Shown here one piece after another: positions 6,000 to 14,963 of a DNA stretch of 22,444 bases. The notes below the pieces were generated by a model, which was given only the letters and a program-made list of their open reading frames with translations, was not told the origin of the DNA and searched no databases. The DNA is taken from the NCBI GenBank assembly GCA_027489915.1, contig JAIXZB010000139.1, positions 1-22,444 on the forward strand, written 5' to 3'. This DNA comes from Rickettsiales bacterium (GTDB lineage: Bacteria > Pseudomonadota > Alphaproteobacteria > Rickettsiales > UBA3002). Positions within the stretch are counted from its first letter, which is position 1. Each line of letters opens with the position of its first letter. The translations under genes were made by a program, and so were the position numbers.

Positions 6000-7340
6000 A
6001 TGTCGCAATCCATGTATCAAGGGTACAGTGTTCCAGCGGAGCTACGTTCTTCGCCCACCATGAGTGCTGCGAATTACGGTAAGAAAGTAGCAGCCACTGG
6101 GCGCGATGTGACGTTCCTTACGGTGGGTGATTTATATGTAAAGCCCACACAGCAAGAGCTTGATGGCTGGGTAGCGCAGCTTGAAGCGGATGCAAAAGCA
6201 CAGCCCGATGCCCCTTATTTGAAAGCAGTGGCAACCAAGGACACGTACAAATATGCTGATACGATGGGGGCTATAGGGCTGCGCGCAGCGATTGCGCATT
6301 GCTTCATGCGCGATACGGGCATTGAGGGCGTGAAAGAAACAGAAGTTGCCGTGGGCACGGGCGCGAAAGGCGCATTGAATGGCGTGTGTTCGGTGCTGCG
6401 CGCGGGCGATAAAGCGATTCTCGCAAGCCCTGGCTGGCCTACTAACTTCGATATGTTCCCTGCTGGTGTGCAGATTATTGAGGTGGATACACAGGGCAGG
6501 GGAATCATTGCACCTGAATCATTGCGCGAAGTGTTGAGCGCGCACGCAGATGCGAAAGCGATTCTTATCAATGCGCCAAGTAACCCAACCGGTGCAAATT
6601 ACACTGCAGAAGAACGGGTGCAGGTGATGGAGATTCTGCGAGATATGATGGGCGCAAAAGACTTTCTGATTATCCTCGATGACCCTTACGGCAAGCTGGT
6701 ATTTGATGGCCAGACATTGCTGCGCGGGGAAGCGGAAAAAGCATTGTTTGTCGCTGGAAAAATCGCTGTGCTGCGCTCGATGTCGAAAGAATATGGCTTA
6801 GCAGGTGCGCGTATTGGTTATGCGGTGAGCAAACATGCCAGTGTGATTGAAACGGTGAAGCGCTGGAACGAGAGCAAAGGCGGCGGAGTAAGTGGCCCCG
6901 AGCAAACCGTTGCCCATGCAGCACTGCTTTACGGCGATGCGTTTATTGCCCGCACAGTAGAAGATTTACGCAGCAAACGTGCCCTCATGATGCAAACGAT
7001 TGCAGCGCTGAAATATGCCACCATGGAAGAGCCACGCGGCACCATTTATGCGTGGGTGAATTTCAAGGCGCTACAAGGGCAGGTGATTCCCGCAGGCCAC
7101 ACGGTAAGTGGTGAGGCACTAACTATTACCACGCCAGCTGATGTGATGATGTATCTGGTGGAAGTGGCTGGCGTGCAGGGTGTGGGTGGTGCACCGTTTT
7201 ATGCGCCAGGTTCACCTCTAGCTGCTCAGGATTGGCATGTGCGCATTACTTTTTGCGGGGATATGGCTGAGCTTGAACGCGCATGTGCAAAACTACAACG
7301 CGCAGAAGCGGTGCTTACAGGAAATACTGCTGCAGCTTAA
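6000..7340 (+). CDS. PLP-dependent class I/II aminotransferase
   Basis: 446-residue fold-type I aminotransferase. Visible landmarks are the cofactor/substrate segment NAPSNPTGANY, the DDPYGKLVF block carrying the Asp and Tyr that contact the PLP ring, and the Schiff-base lysine Lys263 in RSMSKEYGLAGARIGYA, followed by the C-terminal Arg region (WHVRITFCGD) that binds the substrate carboxylate. The family includes aspartate, aromatic and alanine-type enzymes; the sequence alone does not fix the amino donor. Length is slightly above the usual 390-410. ATG 6000 has GAGGGG at 5991-5996. It is transcribed alone, and its last 4 bases overlap the convergent secF gene, leaving no room for its own terminator between them. 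Confidence 0.88.
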   Translation: MSQSMYQGYSVPAELRSSPTMSAANYGKKVAATGRDVTFLTVGDLYVKPTQQELDGWVAQLEADAKAQPDAPYLKAVATKDTYKYADTMGAIGLRAAIAHCFMRDTGIEGVKETEVAVGTGAKGALNGVCSVLRAGDKAILASPGWPTNFDMFPAGVQIIEVDTQGRGIIAPESLREVLSAHADAKAILINAPSNPTGANYTAEERVQVMEILRDMMGAKDFLIILDDPYGKLVFDGQTLLRGEAEKALFVAGKIAVLRSMSKEYGLAGARIGYAVSKHASVIETVKRWNESKGGGVSGPEQTVAHAALLYGDAFIARTVEDLRSKRALMMQTIAALKYATMEEPRGTIYAWVNFKALQGQVIPAGHTVSGEALTITTPADVMMYLVEVAGVQGVGGAPFYAPGSPLAAQDWHVRITFCGDMAELERACAKLQRAEAVLTGNTAAA

Positions 7341-8263
7341 GCGGTTTTGAGTGCGTTGATATCGCTACGGCGTAGCTTGAGGTAAATCAGCACGGGTGCT
7401 GAAATATACACCGAAGAATAGGTGCCAACCACACAGCCAAACAGCATGGCAGCGCTGAAGCCAAACAACACATCGCCACCAAACCAGATGAGGCCAAGCA
7501 GAGCGGCGATCACGGTGCCGACAGTCATGAAGGTGCGCGCTAAAGTTTCGTTCACACTGAGATTGATGACGTCGGAAGTCGCCATTTTTTTGTATTTACG
7601 CAAATTCTCGCGGATGCGGTCGTAAATTACCACGGAATCGTTGATGGAGTAACCGACAATCGTAAGCACGGCTGCAACCGAGGTGAGGTTAAATTCGATT
7701 TGTGTGACAGAGAAAAAGCCAACGGTAAGAATCGCATCGTGTATCAGGGCAAGAATACCGCCCACGCCATATTGCCATTCGAAACGGAACCAGAGATAGA
7801 CCAGAATGGCAAGCAAAGAGAAACACAAAGCCAGAGCACTGCCAACGACCAGTTCGCGCCCTACCTGCGGGCCTACATAATCTACACGCTGAAACTCAAG
7901 TGGCGCTCCGTAGCCCGTTTCTAGTACCTCGCGCACTTTGGTAACGATTTTTGCCTGATCTGCATCTTTTTTAGCGCCGATGCGAATCATCACCACATCG
8001 CCTTTTCCAACGCTTTGCAGCATTGGATCACCAAACATTGGATCGTTCAGCAAGTCACGCATTTTACCAATATCTGCGGTTTGCTCTGCCTTGGCTTCAA
8101 CCACAATACCACCCGCAAAATCGATACCGAAATTGAGGCCGCGTGTGGAGAGAGAGGCAATGGTGATGGCCACGCCAAGACCTGTAACAATAAAGCCAAT
8201 CCAGCGTTTTCCGATAAAATCGAACTTGGGTGGAGTGCGAAATAGCTGGAGTGGAAAATGCAT
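7337..8263 (-). CDS. secF: Protein translocase subunit SecF
   Basis: 308 residues, the usual size of bacterial SecF. The first transmembrane helix (about 21-38) is followed by the family signature LNFGIDFAGG (43-52). A small periplasmic domain precedes the VGPQVGRELVVGSALAL segment entering TM2, and the TM4-TM5 region has VGYSINDSVVIYDRIRENLRKY, the SecF equivalent of the RND proton-path region. With SecD and YajC it uses the proton motive force to help release translocated proteins. It follows the TerC-like gene by 3 bases and has only a weak ribosome site (ACGAG), indicating translational coupling. No secD is adjacent, unlike the common yajC-secD-secF order. It ends within the convergent aminotransferase gene. 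Confidence 0.95.
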   Translation of the reverse strand: MHFPLQLFRTPPKFDFIGKRWIGFIVTGLGVAITIASLSTRGLNFGIDFAGGIVVEAKAEQTADIGKMRDLLNDPMFGDPMLQSVGKGDVVMIRIGAKKDADQAKIVTKVREVLETGYGAPLEFQRVDYVGPQVGRELVVGSALALCFSLLAILVYLWFRFEWQYGVGGILALIHDAILTVGFFSVTQIEFNLTSVAAVLTIVGYSINDSVVIYDRIRENLRKYKKMATSDVINLSVNETLARTFMTVGTVIAALLGLIWFGGDVLFGFSAAMLFGCVVGTYSSVYISAPVLIYLKLRRSDINALKTA

Positions 8264-8266
8264 ATA

Positions 8267-9247
8267 TTACTCGTGAGAATCTGATTTGCTGTCGCTTCCA
8301 GGGATCCAACCTGTTTCGTGTGTTGGCTGATGCTTGGTTTTCATCAGCGAAACGACAATGGAAACGGTTATTAAAAGTACCGTGACCAAAAGCGATAGCT
8401 CGGTTGAGATGATTTTTTCAGCGTAGTAATGGTTCACAATCATTTTCACGCCGATGAAGCAGAGAATAAGTGAAAGACCGTATTTGAGGTAGTGGAAACG
8501 GTGAATGATTGCTGCCAGTGCGAAATACAAAGCGCGCAGACCCAATATAGCAAAGATATTGGAGGTGAGGACTATGAAGGGATCGGTGGTAATCGCAAAA
8601 ATAGCAGGTATGGAATCGACCGCAAACACTACATCGGTGATTTCTATGAGGATGAGCACAAGAAATAACGGTGTCATCATCCGCACACCATTTTCGCGCA
8701 CGAAGAAATTCTGGCCACGGTAATCATCCGTTACCTTGAAACGCTTGCGCATGAAGGCTAGTACACGGTTATTGGCAAGGTCTGGCTCGCTATCGGCAGC
8801 GATGAGCATTTTGATGCCAGTGATGAGCAAAAACGCACCGAACAGATACAGTACATCGGAATAGGCTTTAATGACCGCAGCGCCAGCAAAAATCATGATG
8901 GCGCGGAAGAAAATTGCGCCCAATATGCCCCAGAAAAGTACGCGGTGCTGGTATTTAGGCGGCACAGAGAAATGGGTGAAGATAAGTACGAATACGAAGA
9001 TATTGTCTAAGCTCAGGGTTTTTTCGATGAGATAACCCATGAAGAATTCATAGCCCGAGTCTTTACCCAACGTAAAAAATATCCAGCCGCCAAATAGCAG
9101 GGAGATAACAAAGTAAAATAAGCTAAGCAGCAACGCTTCGTGCACTTTGATTTCGCGGGTTTTTTTGTGAAGCACGCCAAGATCGAACGCCATGAGTGCA
9201 ATGACAATGACGGCGAATACCGCCCACATCCAAAGTGGGTGATCCAT
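8267..9247 (-). CDS. TerC/Alx-family integral membrane protein
   Basis: 326-residue polytopic protein of the TerC family, close in length to E. coli Alx. Family signatures are GYLIEKTLSLDNIFVFVLIF, RVLFWGILGAIFFRAIMI, and ILIEITDVVFAVDSIPAIFA with the conserved acidic residues in membrane helices (Glu/Asp in EKTLSLDN and TDVVFAVDS), plus GLRALYF. The family is linked to Mn2+ export, tellurite resistance and metallation of exported proteins. AGGAG precedes ATG 9247. The gene lies 21 bases after the symporter gene and 3 bases before secF. Close pairing with a Sec subunit fits proposals that TerC proteins supply metal to proteins crossing the membrane, but that link is inference here. Confidence 0.9.
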   Translation of the reverse strand: MDHPLWMWAVFAVIVIALMAFDLGVLHKKTREIKVHEALLLSLFYFVISLLFGGWIFFTLGKDSGYEFFMGYLIEKTLSLDNIFVFVLIFTHFSVPPKYQHRVLFWGILGAIFFRAIMIFAGAAVIKAYSDVLYLFGAFLLITGIKMLIAADSEPDLANNRVLAFMRKRFKVTDDYRGQNFFVRENGVRMMTPLFLVLILIEITDVVFAVDSIPAIFAITTDPFIVLTSNIFAILGLRALYFALAAIIHRFHYLKYGLSLILCFIGVKMIVNHYYAEKIISTELSLLVTVLLITVSIVVSLMKTKHQPTHETGWIPGSDSKSDSHE

Positions 9248-9268
9248 TAGTAACTCCTATGTGACGCG

Positions 9269-10528
9269 CTAGACATCTTTGCTGTAATAGATTTTTTCAT
9301 CGAGGGTATTTTCGGTGCGGTCTACAATCATGGTAATGGCACAATCCCCTGTTATATTGATAGTGGTACGCAACATATCAAGTACCCTATCAACGCCGAG
9401 CAGCAGGCCGATGCCTTCGATTGGCAGCCCTACCGAATGCAGCACCATGCCCATAAAAATAATGGAGCCACTTGGGATGCCCGCAGCACCAATAGAGCCA
9501 AGTGTACAGGTGAGTAGCAATACAGCGTAATCATGCAGTTCTAAATGAACGCCAAAGAATTGGGCGAAGAACAATGTGCAGATAGCAAGATAAATCGCGG
9601 TGCCATCCATGTTGATGCTGGCGCCAAGAGGCAGCAGGAAATTGGCGCTTTGCTCGGATACGCCAAGCTTGGTCTGCACTTCGCGCATGGCGGTGGTGAG
9701 GGTAGCTTTGGAGCTGGAGGTTGAAAATGCCATGAGCTGTGTGGTGGCAAGCTTGCGGTAAAATGGAATGGGGTTCATGCGGGCAAACACCATGATGAAC
9801 ACGCCGAAAATGAAATATTGAATGACGCAGGCAGTCACAACTGCAATGACCAGCCATAGCAGTACTTCGAGTATTTCCACGCCCTGCGTGCCAGTGCTCC
9901 ACGCCATGAATCCAAACACAGCAAGCGGTGCGAGGCGCACGATATACTCAATCAGGCGGAAAACAACGGCGGTGAAATCGTGAATGACTTCGCGCGCGCG
10001 AGCACCTTTATCGCCCATCGCAACCAAGGTGCCGCCAAAGATGATGGAGAATACGACAACTTGAAGCAAATGCCCCGATGCCATAGCGCCAATGGCATTA
10101 TCAGGAATAAGCTGCATAAGGAATTGACCGATGGTCATAGCGGGCATTTCAGCTACGGGGCTTGCACCTGCAAAATCCTCGATTTTAATGTGAAGCCCAA
10201 CACCTGGCTGAAATATAAGACCTGCGGCAATACCAAGACACACGGCAAAAATGGCCGTTGCTAAATACGATAATACGCCTTTAAGCCCAACGCGGCGGAA
10301 ATCTTTAGGATTTCCCATGCTGGTCATACCCGACACAAGCGCAAGGAAGATGAGGGGAGCGACCACCATTTTGATGAGATTTATAAAAATAGTGCCGAGA
10401 AATTTGAAAACGGCAGCATCTTCGCCCAGTGTCAGGCCAGTGATGATACCCAATAGTAAGCCAAGCAACACTTGTTGCCACATCTTTAATCCAAAAACCT
10501 TGAATTCAGAGGTCGGAGCACCGGCCAT
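9269..10528 (-). CDS. Dicarboxylate/amino acid:cation symporter (DAACS, GltP/DctA type)
   Basis: 419 residues, close to E. coli GltP and DctA. The C-terminal half carries the transport core: re-entrant loop 1 FSTSSSKATLTTAMRE, the TM7 NMDGT motif in GASINMDGTAIYLAI, re-entrant loop 2 AAGIPSGSIIFMGMVL, and TM8 DRVLDMLRTTINITGD with the Asp and Arg positions that bind the amino or carboxylate group in this family. It imports acidic amino acids or C4-dicarboxylates with H+ or Na+. ATG 10528 is preceded by CGAGG. It is the first gene of a likely operon with the TerC-like gene and secF. A TATAAA box lies on the minus strand near 10560-10566, but I see no good -35. Substrate (glutamate, aspartate, succinate) cannot be fixed by eye. 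Confidence 0.9.
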   Translation of the reverse strand: MAGAPTSEFKVFGLKMWQQVLLGLLLGIITGLTLGEDAAVFKFLGTIFINLIKMVVAPLIFLALVSGMTSMGNPKDFRRVGLKGVLSYLATAIFAVCLGIAAGLIFQPGVGLHIKIEDFAGASPVAEMPAMTIGQFLMQLIPDNAIGAMASGHLLQVVVFSIIFGGTLVAMGDKGARAREVIHDFTAVVFRLIEYIVRLAPLAVFGFMAWSTGTQGVEILEVLLWLVIAVVTACVIQYFIFGVFIMVFARMNPIPFYRKLATTQLMAFSTSSSKATLTTAMREVQTKLGVSEQSANFLLPLGASINMDGTAIYLAICTLFFAQFFGVHLELHDYAVLLLTCTLGSIGAAGIPSGSIIFMGMVLHSVGLPIEGIGLLLGVDRVLDMLRTTINITGDCAITMIVDRTENTLDEKIYYSKDV

Positions 10529-10799
10529 CAGTTACCTCGTTGCTGTCAACTGTGTCTTTTTTTATACTGAATGCGCATTTCGGAGGATTTGCACGAAATT
10601 CAGCGAGCGCACCATACGAAGCGTTCCATGCTTTGGCTAGTAGAATTTTAAGGGATTTAGCATTGTGATGCGCAGAGAGTCTATGTTGCGCTGCGATATG
10701 AGCCTTGTTTTTGAGGAATACCTTTATTGTTTGTAAGGATTCGCCGCTTGTAATGCTGGCATATACCCTTAGATTTGGTTGGTAAAAGAGGAAGAACCT
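10529..10799. promoter_or_regulatory. Divergent intergenic region between the symporter and RND adaptor genes
   Basis: 271 bases with no convincing gene; a minus-strand open frame crossing it does not look like protein. For the plus strand, TTGTTT (10727-10732) and TGTAAT (10749-10754) with 16 bases between form a weak promoter for the adaptor gene. For the minus strand, TATAAA near 10560-10566 may be a -10 element. An imperfect inverted repeat, ATTTCG (10577-10582) with CGAAAT (10594-10599), extended by CTGA/TCAG, lies between them and could be an operator. No regulator gene is adjacent. Confidence 0.35.
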
Positions 10800-11885
10800 G
10801 TGAAACGAATACTTATACCAACCATTGCGGTAATTGTCTGTGGCGTGGGCCTGTGGATATGGTCGCCATGGCAATCAAAAACGCCAGAAATGCAAGCATC
10901 AAGACCTGTAGCGGTTGAGGTGGCGACAGTTGTGGCGGAACCATTGGATGTATCGATTGAAAGTGTGGGAACGCTGATTGCTAATGAATCCGTAACGCTA
11001 CGCCCCGAAATAGCAGGCCGCGTAACAGAGATTGCCTTTGTCGAGGGCAGTTTACTAAAAAAAGGCGATGTGCTGTTTCGTATTGATGACAGAATGGCGG
11101 CTGCTGAAGTGAAGCAGGCAGAAGCGAATTTGAAACTTGCGAACCTTGAATACAACCGTTTTTCAAAACTTGCTAAAAGTGGTGCTGCTACACGCAGGCT
11201 GTTTGATCAATCGCAAGCAAGCCTTGGGGTGGCGCAGGCGAATCTGGATTTGGCACGTGCGAAGCTTGATTATTCTACTATACGTGCACCATTTGATGGG
11301 CTGGTTGGGCTGCGCAAAGTGAGCCCCGGAGATTATGTGAACCTGGGCCAAGAGCTTGCAAGTTTTGTGAGTTATGACCCGATGAAGGTGGATTTTACCA
11401 TTCCTGAAACCCGTGCAGGGGCGCTGAAAATTGGGCAAACGATAGAGATGAGCGTGGAAGCATTGCCGGGCAAAGTGTTTGCAGGCGAGGTCTATGCACT
11501 TGAGCCACAGGTGGATGTAAGTGGCCGTGCAGTGGCGCTACGAGCAAGGGTGGATAACCCCGATAGTATTTTGAAGCCCGGGTATTTTGCCCGCGTAACT
11601 CTTGCGCTCGAGAAAAAGCAGGATGCATTGATTGTACCTGAAGGTGCCATTGTGCCTCGTGGAAGCGTGACATATGTGTATCTGGTGCGCGGTGATAACA
11701 CGGTGACAATGCTGCCCGTGAGCGTTGGCCAACGCGCAAGCGGTGGCCGTGTTGAGGTGACGCAGGGCTTAAACGCTGGAGATATCGTAGTGGTATCAGG
11801 CCAGATAAAGTTACGTGAAGGCGCAGCGGTGAAGATTGTTGAGCAGGTGCCCGTACCAGATGCGGCAGATACAGAGAAAAACTAG
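10800..11885 (+). CDS. RND efflux periplasmic adaptor (membrane fusion protein)
   Basis: 361 residues. An N-terminal signal/anchor helix (ILIPTIAVIVCGVGLWIW) is followed by the usual adaptor order: barrel strand, lipoyl half-motif ESVTLRPEIAGRVTEIAFVEGSLLKKGDVLFRID, an alpha-helical hairpin (about 95-150), the second lipoyl half STIRAPFDGLVGLRKVSPGD, then a beta-barrel and membrane-proximal domain. There is no lipobox, so it is probably held by the N-terminal helix. GTG 10800 is chosen because AGAGGAAG lies 5 bases upstream; an upstream TTG at 10779 is less likely. The stop is followed after one base by the RND pump ATG, so the pair is one operon. No outer-membrane partner is encoded beside it. 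Confidence 0.93.
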   Translation: MKRILIPTIAVIVCGVGLWIWSPWQSKTPEMQASRPVAVEVATVVAEPLDVSIESVGTLIANESVTLRPEIAGRVTEIAFVEGSLLKKGDVLFRIDDRMAAAEVKQAEANLKLANLEYNRFSKLAKSGAATRRLFDQSQASLGVAQANLDLARAKLDYSTIRAPFDGLVGLRKVSPGDYVNLGQELASFVSYDPMKVDFTIPETRAGALKIGQTIEMSVEALPGKVFAGEVYALEPQVDVSGRAVALRARVDNPDSILKPGYFARVTLALEKKQDALIVPEGAIVPRGSVTYVYLVRGDNTVTMLPVSVGQRASGGRVEVTQGLNAGDIVVVSGQIKLREGAAVKIVEQVPVPDAADTEKN

Positions 11886-11886
11886 C

Positions 11887-14800
11887 ATGCGCTTTTCGGA
11901 AACCTGCATTACCCACCCTGTATTCACGATTGTGATGAACCTAATCATCGTGTTGCTGGGGGTGGTAAGCTATGACCGCCTGAGTGTGCGCGAATACCCG
12001 AATATTGATGTGCCTGTGGTGACGGTGCAAACCAGTTACATCGGTGCTTCGGCGCGGATTATTGAAACGCAGGTAACCAAACCACTCGAAGATTCGCTCT
12101 CGGGCATTGAGGGGATTGATTTTATCAAATCCATCAGCCGTTCAGAAAGCAGCCAGATTACGGTGCAGTTTCGCTTGAGCCGTGATTCGGACGCGGCGGC
12201 ATCGGATGTGCGCGACAGGGTTTCGCGCGCGCGCAGCTTGCTGCCAGATGAAATCGAAGAACCTATCGTTGCAAAAGTGGAAGCGGATGCACAGCCCATT
12301 ATGTGGATTTCAGTCAATAGCGACGTGCATTCGCCCCTCGAAGTATCGGAAATTGCGGATACGCTGGTGCAGGATAGACTGCAAACCTTGCCTGGCATTG
12401 CGCAGATAAACTTGTTCGCTGCTCGGCGTTACAGTATGCGCATTAACATTGACCGCGAGAAACTGGCAGGTTTTGGGCTCACCACCGAAGAAGTGGAAGC
12501 CGCCCTGCGCGAGCAGAATGTGGAAATCCCTGCAGGACGCATTGAATCGCTCAAGCGCGAATTTACGGTACTGACGCAAACCGACCTGAACACACCTGAG
12601 GAATTCCGCGAGATTATCCTGCGTGCTTCGGATAATGGGTATCTGGTGCGGCTTAAGGATGTCGCCAATGTGGATTATGGGGCAGAGGAAGAACGTCAAT
12701 TTTCGCGTTTCAATAATAAAAATTCAGTAGCGCTTGGCGTGGTGCGCCAGTCGATTGCCAACCCACTCGAAATTGCTTCCGAAATACGCAAGGTACTTCC
12801 TGCTATTCAGACCAAACTTCCGCAGGGTATGAAGGTGGAAGTAACGTTCGATTCCTCTTTGTTCATAGATCAGTCTATTACCAATGTGTTCCATACGATT
12901 ATCGAAGCAACGGTGCTGGTGGCGCTTACCATATTTTTATTTCTGCGCTCACCGCGTGCAACGATTATTCCGCTGGTGGCGATACCTGTATCGCTGATTG
13001 GTGCATTTTTTCTTATGTATGTAATGAATTTCAGCGTCAATACGCTCACCTTGCTTGCGATGGTGCTGGCGATAGGCTTAGTGGTGGATGATGCGATTGT
13101 GGTACTGGAAAATATCTACCGCCATATCGAGGAGGGGATGGACCCCATCCATGCATCCGCCAAAGGCATGCGCGAGATTGGCTTTGCCGTGGTGGCGATG
13201 ACGCTGACACTGGTTGCAGTGTTTCTGCCGCTGTCTTTTACATCAGGCCGCACGGGGCAGTTATTTATTGAGTTTGCACTTACACTGGCAGGAGCGGTGG
13301 TGGTTTCGGGCTTTGTGGCGCTCACCCTTTCGCCCATGATGTGTTCGCGCCTGCTGAAAGCACATCGCACAGAGCCTGTATGGTCGCAGCGTATTGAGCG
13401 CTTTATAACCAAGATTGAGCATGGCTACGCAATCAGATTGCGCAGCTTGATTGACAAGCGGGGCATGGTGCTTGCCGTTGCCTTTGGTATTTTTGCACTG
13501 ACTACGGTGTTTTTCTTTACCCTGAAATCCGAGTTATCGCCTAGAGAGGATAGGGGCGTGGTGTTTGCAATTGCTGTTGCGCCTGAGGGATCGACCATCG
13601 CCTATATGGATCAGTATGTGCGGCAGATGGAAAAAATACTGCAGGCAACACCTGAAGCGAAGTGGAATTTCGTAGCCGTGGGGTTCCCGTTTGTAACGCA
13701 GACATTTTCGGTGCTGGGGTTAGAGCCATGGGAAGATCGCAGCCGCTCCTCGCTGGATATCATTGCCGAATTGCAGCCCAAGCTTGCTGGAATTCCAGGC
13801 ACGCTCAATTATGCCATCAATCCAGCCTCGCTTGGCCAGCAATCGCGCTCGCAGCCTGTGGAGTTTATTATTCAAACAAGCGATACCTACGAGGAACTGG
13901 ATACGCTGACCAATCAGGTGCTGGACAAAATGCGCGAAAATGTAGGGTTTGTTGCACCCGATACAGATTTGAAACTCAATAAGCCTGAACTGCGTGTGAG
14001 TGTGGACCGTGAGAAAGCCGCAAGCCTTGGTGTGGAGGTGCAGGCGATTGGCCGCACGCTGGAATCTATGCTCGGCGGGCGCAAAGTAACCCGCTTCAAG
14101 CGCGGCTCGGAACAGTATGATGTACTGGTGAAAATCGCCGATGATGAGCGCCAGACGCCAAGTGTGCTGAAGGGGATTTATGTGAAATCAGCACGTGGCG
14201 ATATGGTACCACTTTCGAACCTTGTGACGCTTGAAGAAGGCGTTGCCCCGCGCGAACTGAACCATTTTAATAAACTGCGTGCGGTAACGATTACGGCGAA
14301 TTTAGCACCGAACTTCACGCTGGGTGAAGCGCTTGCATTCATGCAAGAAACGGTAAAAGAATTGCGCCCCGATGCACAGCAGGATTTCGGCGGGCAATCG
14401 CGCGAGTTCAAGGAATCGAGCGCGCAGCTAGGCTTTATTTTCCTGCTTGCACTTGCCTTTATTTATCTGGTGCTGGCCGCACAGTTTGAAAGCTTCCGCG
14501 ACCCGTTTGTGATTCTGCTCTCAGTGCCACTGGCTATTGCAGGCGCACTTGGCACCATGCATGCGACAGGCGGCACGCTAAATGTGTATTCGCAAATCGG
14601 CCTGATTGCACTGATGGGGCTGATTGCTAAGCACGGGATTATGATGGTGGAATTCGCCAACCAACTGCAAGCCCGTGGCCGCAATCCGCTGGAGGCGATT
14701 GTAGAATCCTCGAGCATCCGCATGCGACCCATTCTTATGACCACCGCAGCAACCGTGCTTGGCGCGCTACCCCTTGCACTCGCAGGCGGTGCAGGCGCCG

Positions 14801-14943
14801 AGTCGCGCAGCGCGATTGGGTGGGTGATTGTAGGCGGGATGACTGTGGGAACACTGTTTACGTTGTTTATTCTGCCCACATTTTATCTGCTGATTTCAAG
14901 GCAGCATAGGCAGGTGGTGATTGATGAGAGCAAGCTTGCCTAG
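11887..14943 (+). CDS. RND-family efflux transporter permease, HAE1-like
   Basis: 1018 residues, standard for hydrophobe/amphiphile RND pumps. The N-terminus starts with FSETCITHPVFTIVMNLIIV, the first transmembrane helix; two large periplasmic loops follow in the usual 6+6 arrangement. The proton relay is visible: Asp401-Asp402 in TM4 (VLAIGLVVDDAIVVLEN) and Lys915 in TM10 (LMGLIAKHGIMMVEFANQ). With the adaptor it would drive drug or lipid export through an outer-membrane channel encoded elsewhere. ATG 11887 starts one base after the adaptor stop; upstream in-frame starts lie inside the adaptor gene. The AKHGIMMVEF type is common in MexK/VexD-like pumps rather than AcrB itself. No terminator with a T tract follows; a short GTAGTA/TACTAC stem (14951-14967) lies at the convergent junction. 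Confidence 0.95.
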   Translation: MRFSETCITHPVFTIVMNLIIVLLGVVSYDRLSVREYPNIDVPVVTVQTSYIGASARIIETQVTKPLEDSLSGIEGIDFIKSISRSESSQITVQFRLSRDSDAAASDVRDRVSRARSLLPDEIEEPIVAKVEADAQPIMWISVNSDVHSPLEVSEIADTLVQDRLQTLPGIAQINLFAARRYSMRINIDREKLAGFGLTTEEVEAALREQNVEIPAGRIESLKREFTVLTQTDLNTPEEFREIILRASDNGYLVRLKDVANVDYGAEEERQFSRFNNKNSVALGVVRQSIANPLEIASEIRKVLPAIQTKLPQGMKVEVTFDSSLFIDQSITNVFHTIIEATVLVALTIFLFLRSPRATIIPLVAIPVSLIGAFFLMYVMNFSVNTLTLLAMVLAIGLVVDDAIVVLENIYRHIEEGMDPIHASAKGMREIGFAVVAMTLTLVAVFLPLSFTSGRTGQLFIEFALTLAGAVVVSGFVALTLSPMMCSRLLKAHRTEPVWSQRIERFITKIEHGYAIRLRSLIDKRGMVLAVAFGIFALTTVFFFTLKSELSPREDRGVVFAIAVAPEGSTIAYMDQYVRQMEKILQATPEAKWNFVAVGFPFVTQTFSVLGLEPWEDRSRSSLDIIAELQPKLAGIPGTLNYAINPASLGQQSRSQPVEFIIQTSDTYEELDTLTNQVLDKMRENVGFVAPDTDLKLNKPELRVSVDREKAASLGVEVQAIGRTLESMLGGRKVTRFKRGSEQYDVLVKIADDERQTPSVLKGIYVKSARGDMVPLSNLVTLEEGVAPRELNHFNKLRAVTITANLAPNFTLGEALAFMQETVKELRPDAQQDFGGQSREFKESSAQLGFIFLLALAFIYLVLAAQFESFRDPFVILLSVPLAIAGALGTMHATGGTLNVYSQIGLIALMGLIAKHGIMMVEFANQLQARGRNPLEAIVESSSIRMRPILMTTAATVLGALPLALAGGAGAESRSAIGWVIVGGMTVGTLFTLFILPTFYLLISRQHRQVVIDESKLA

Positions 14944-14963
14944 GCTGGGTGTAGTAACGTGTA

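Noticed and set aside
9248..9268. yybP-ykoY (Mn2+) riboswitch upstream of the TerC/Alx-like gene
   Set aside because: E. coli alx has one, but only 21 bases separate this gene from the preceding symporter gene, too short for the aptamer.
10506..10874. 122-codon minus-strand ORF across the symporter/adaptor intergenic region
   Set aside because: It overlaps both neighbouring genes, has an unnatural His/Tyr/Asn-rich composition and no ribosome site.
11395..11916. 173-codon minus-strand ORF opposite the RND adaptor
   Set aside because: Low-complexity His/Ser/Pro/Leu shadow of a well-supported coding frame.
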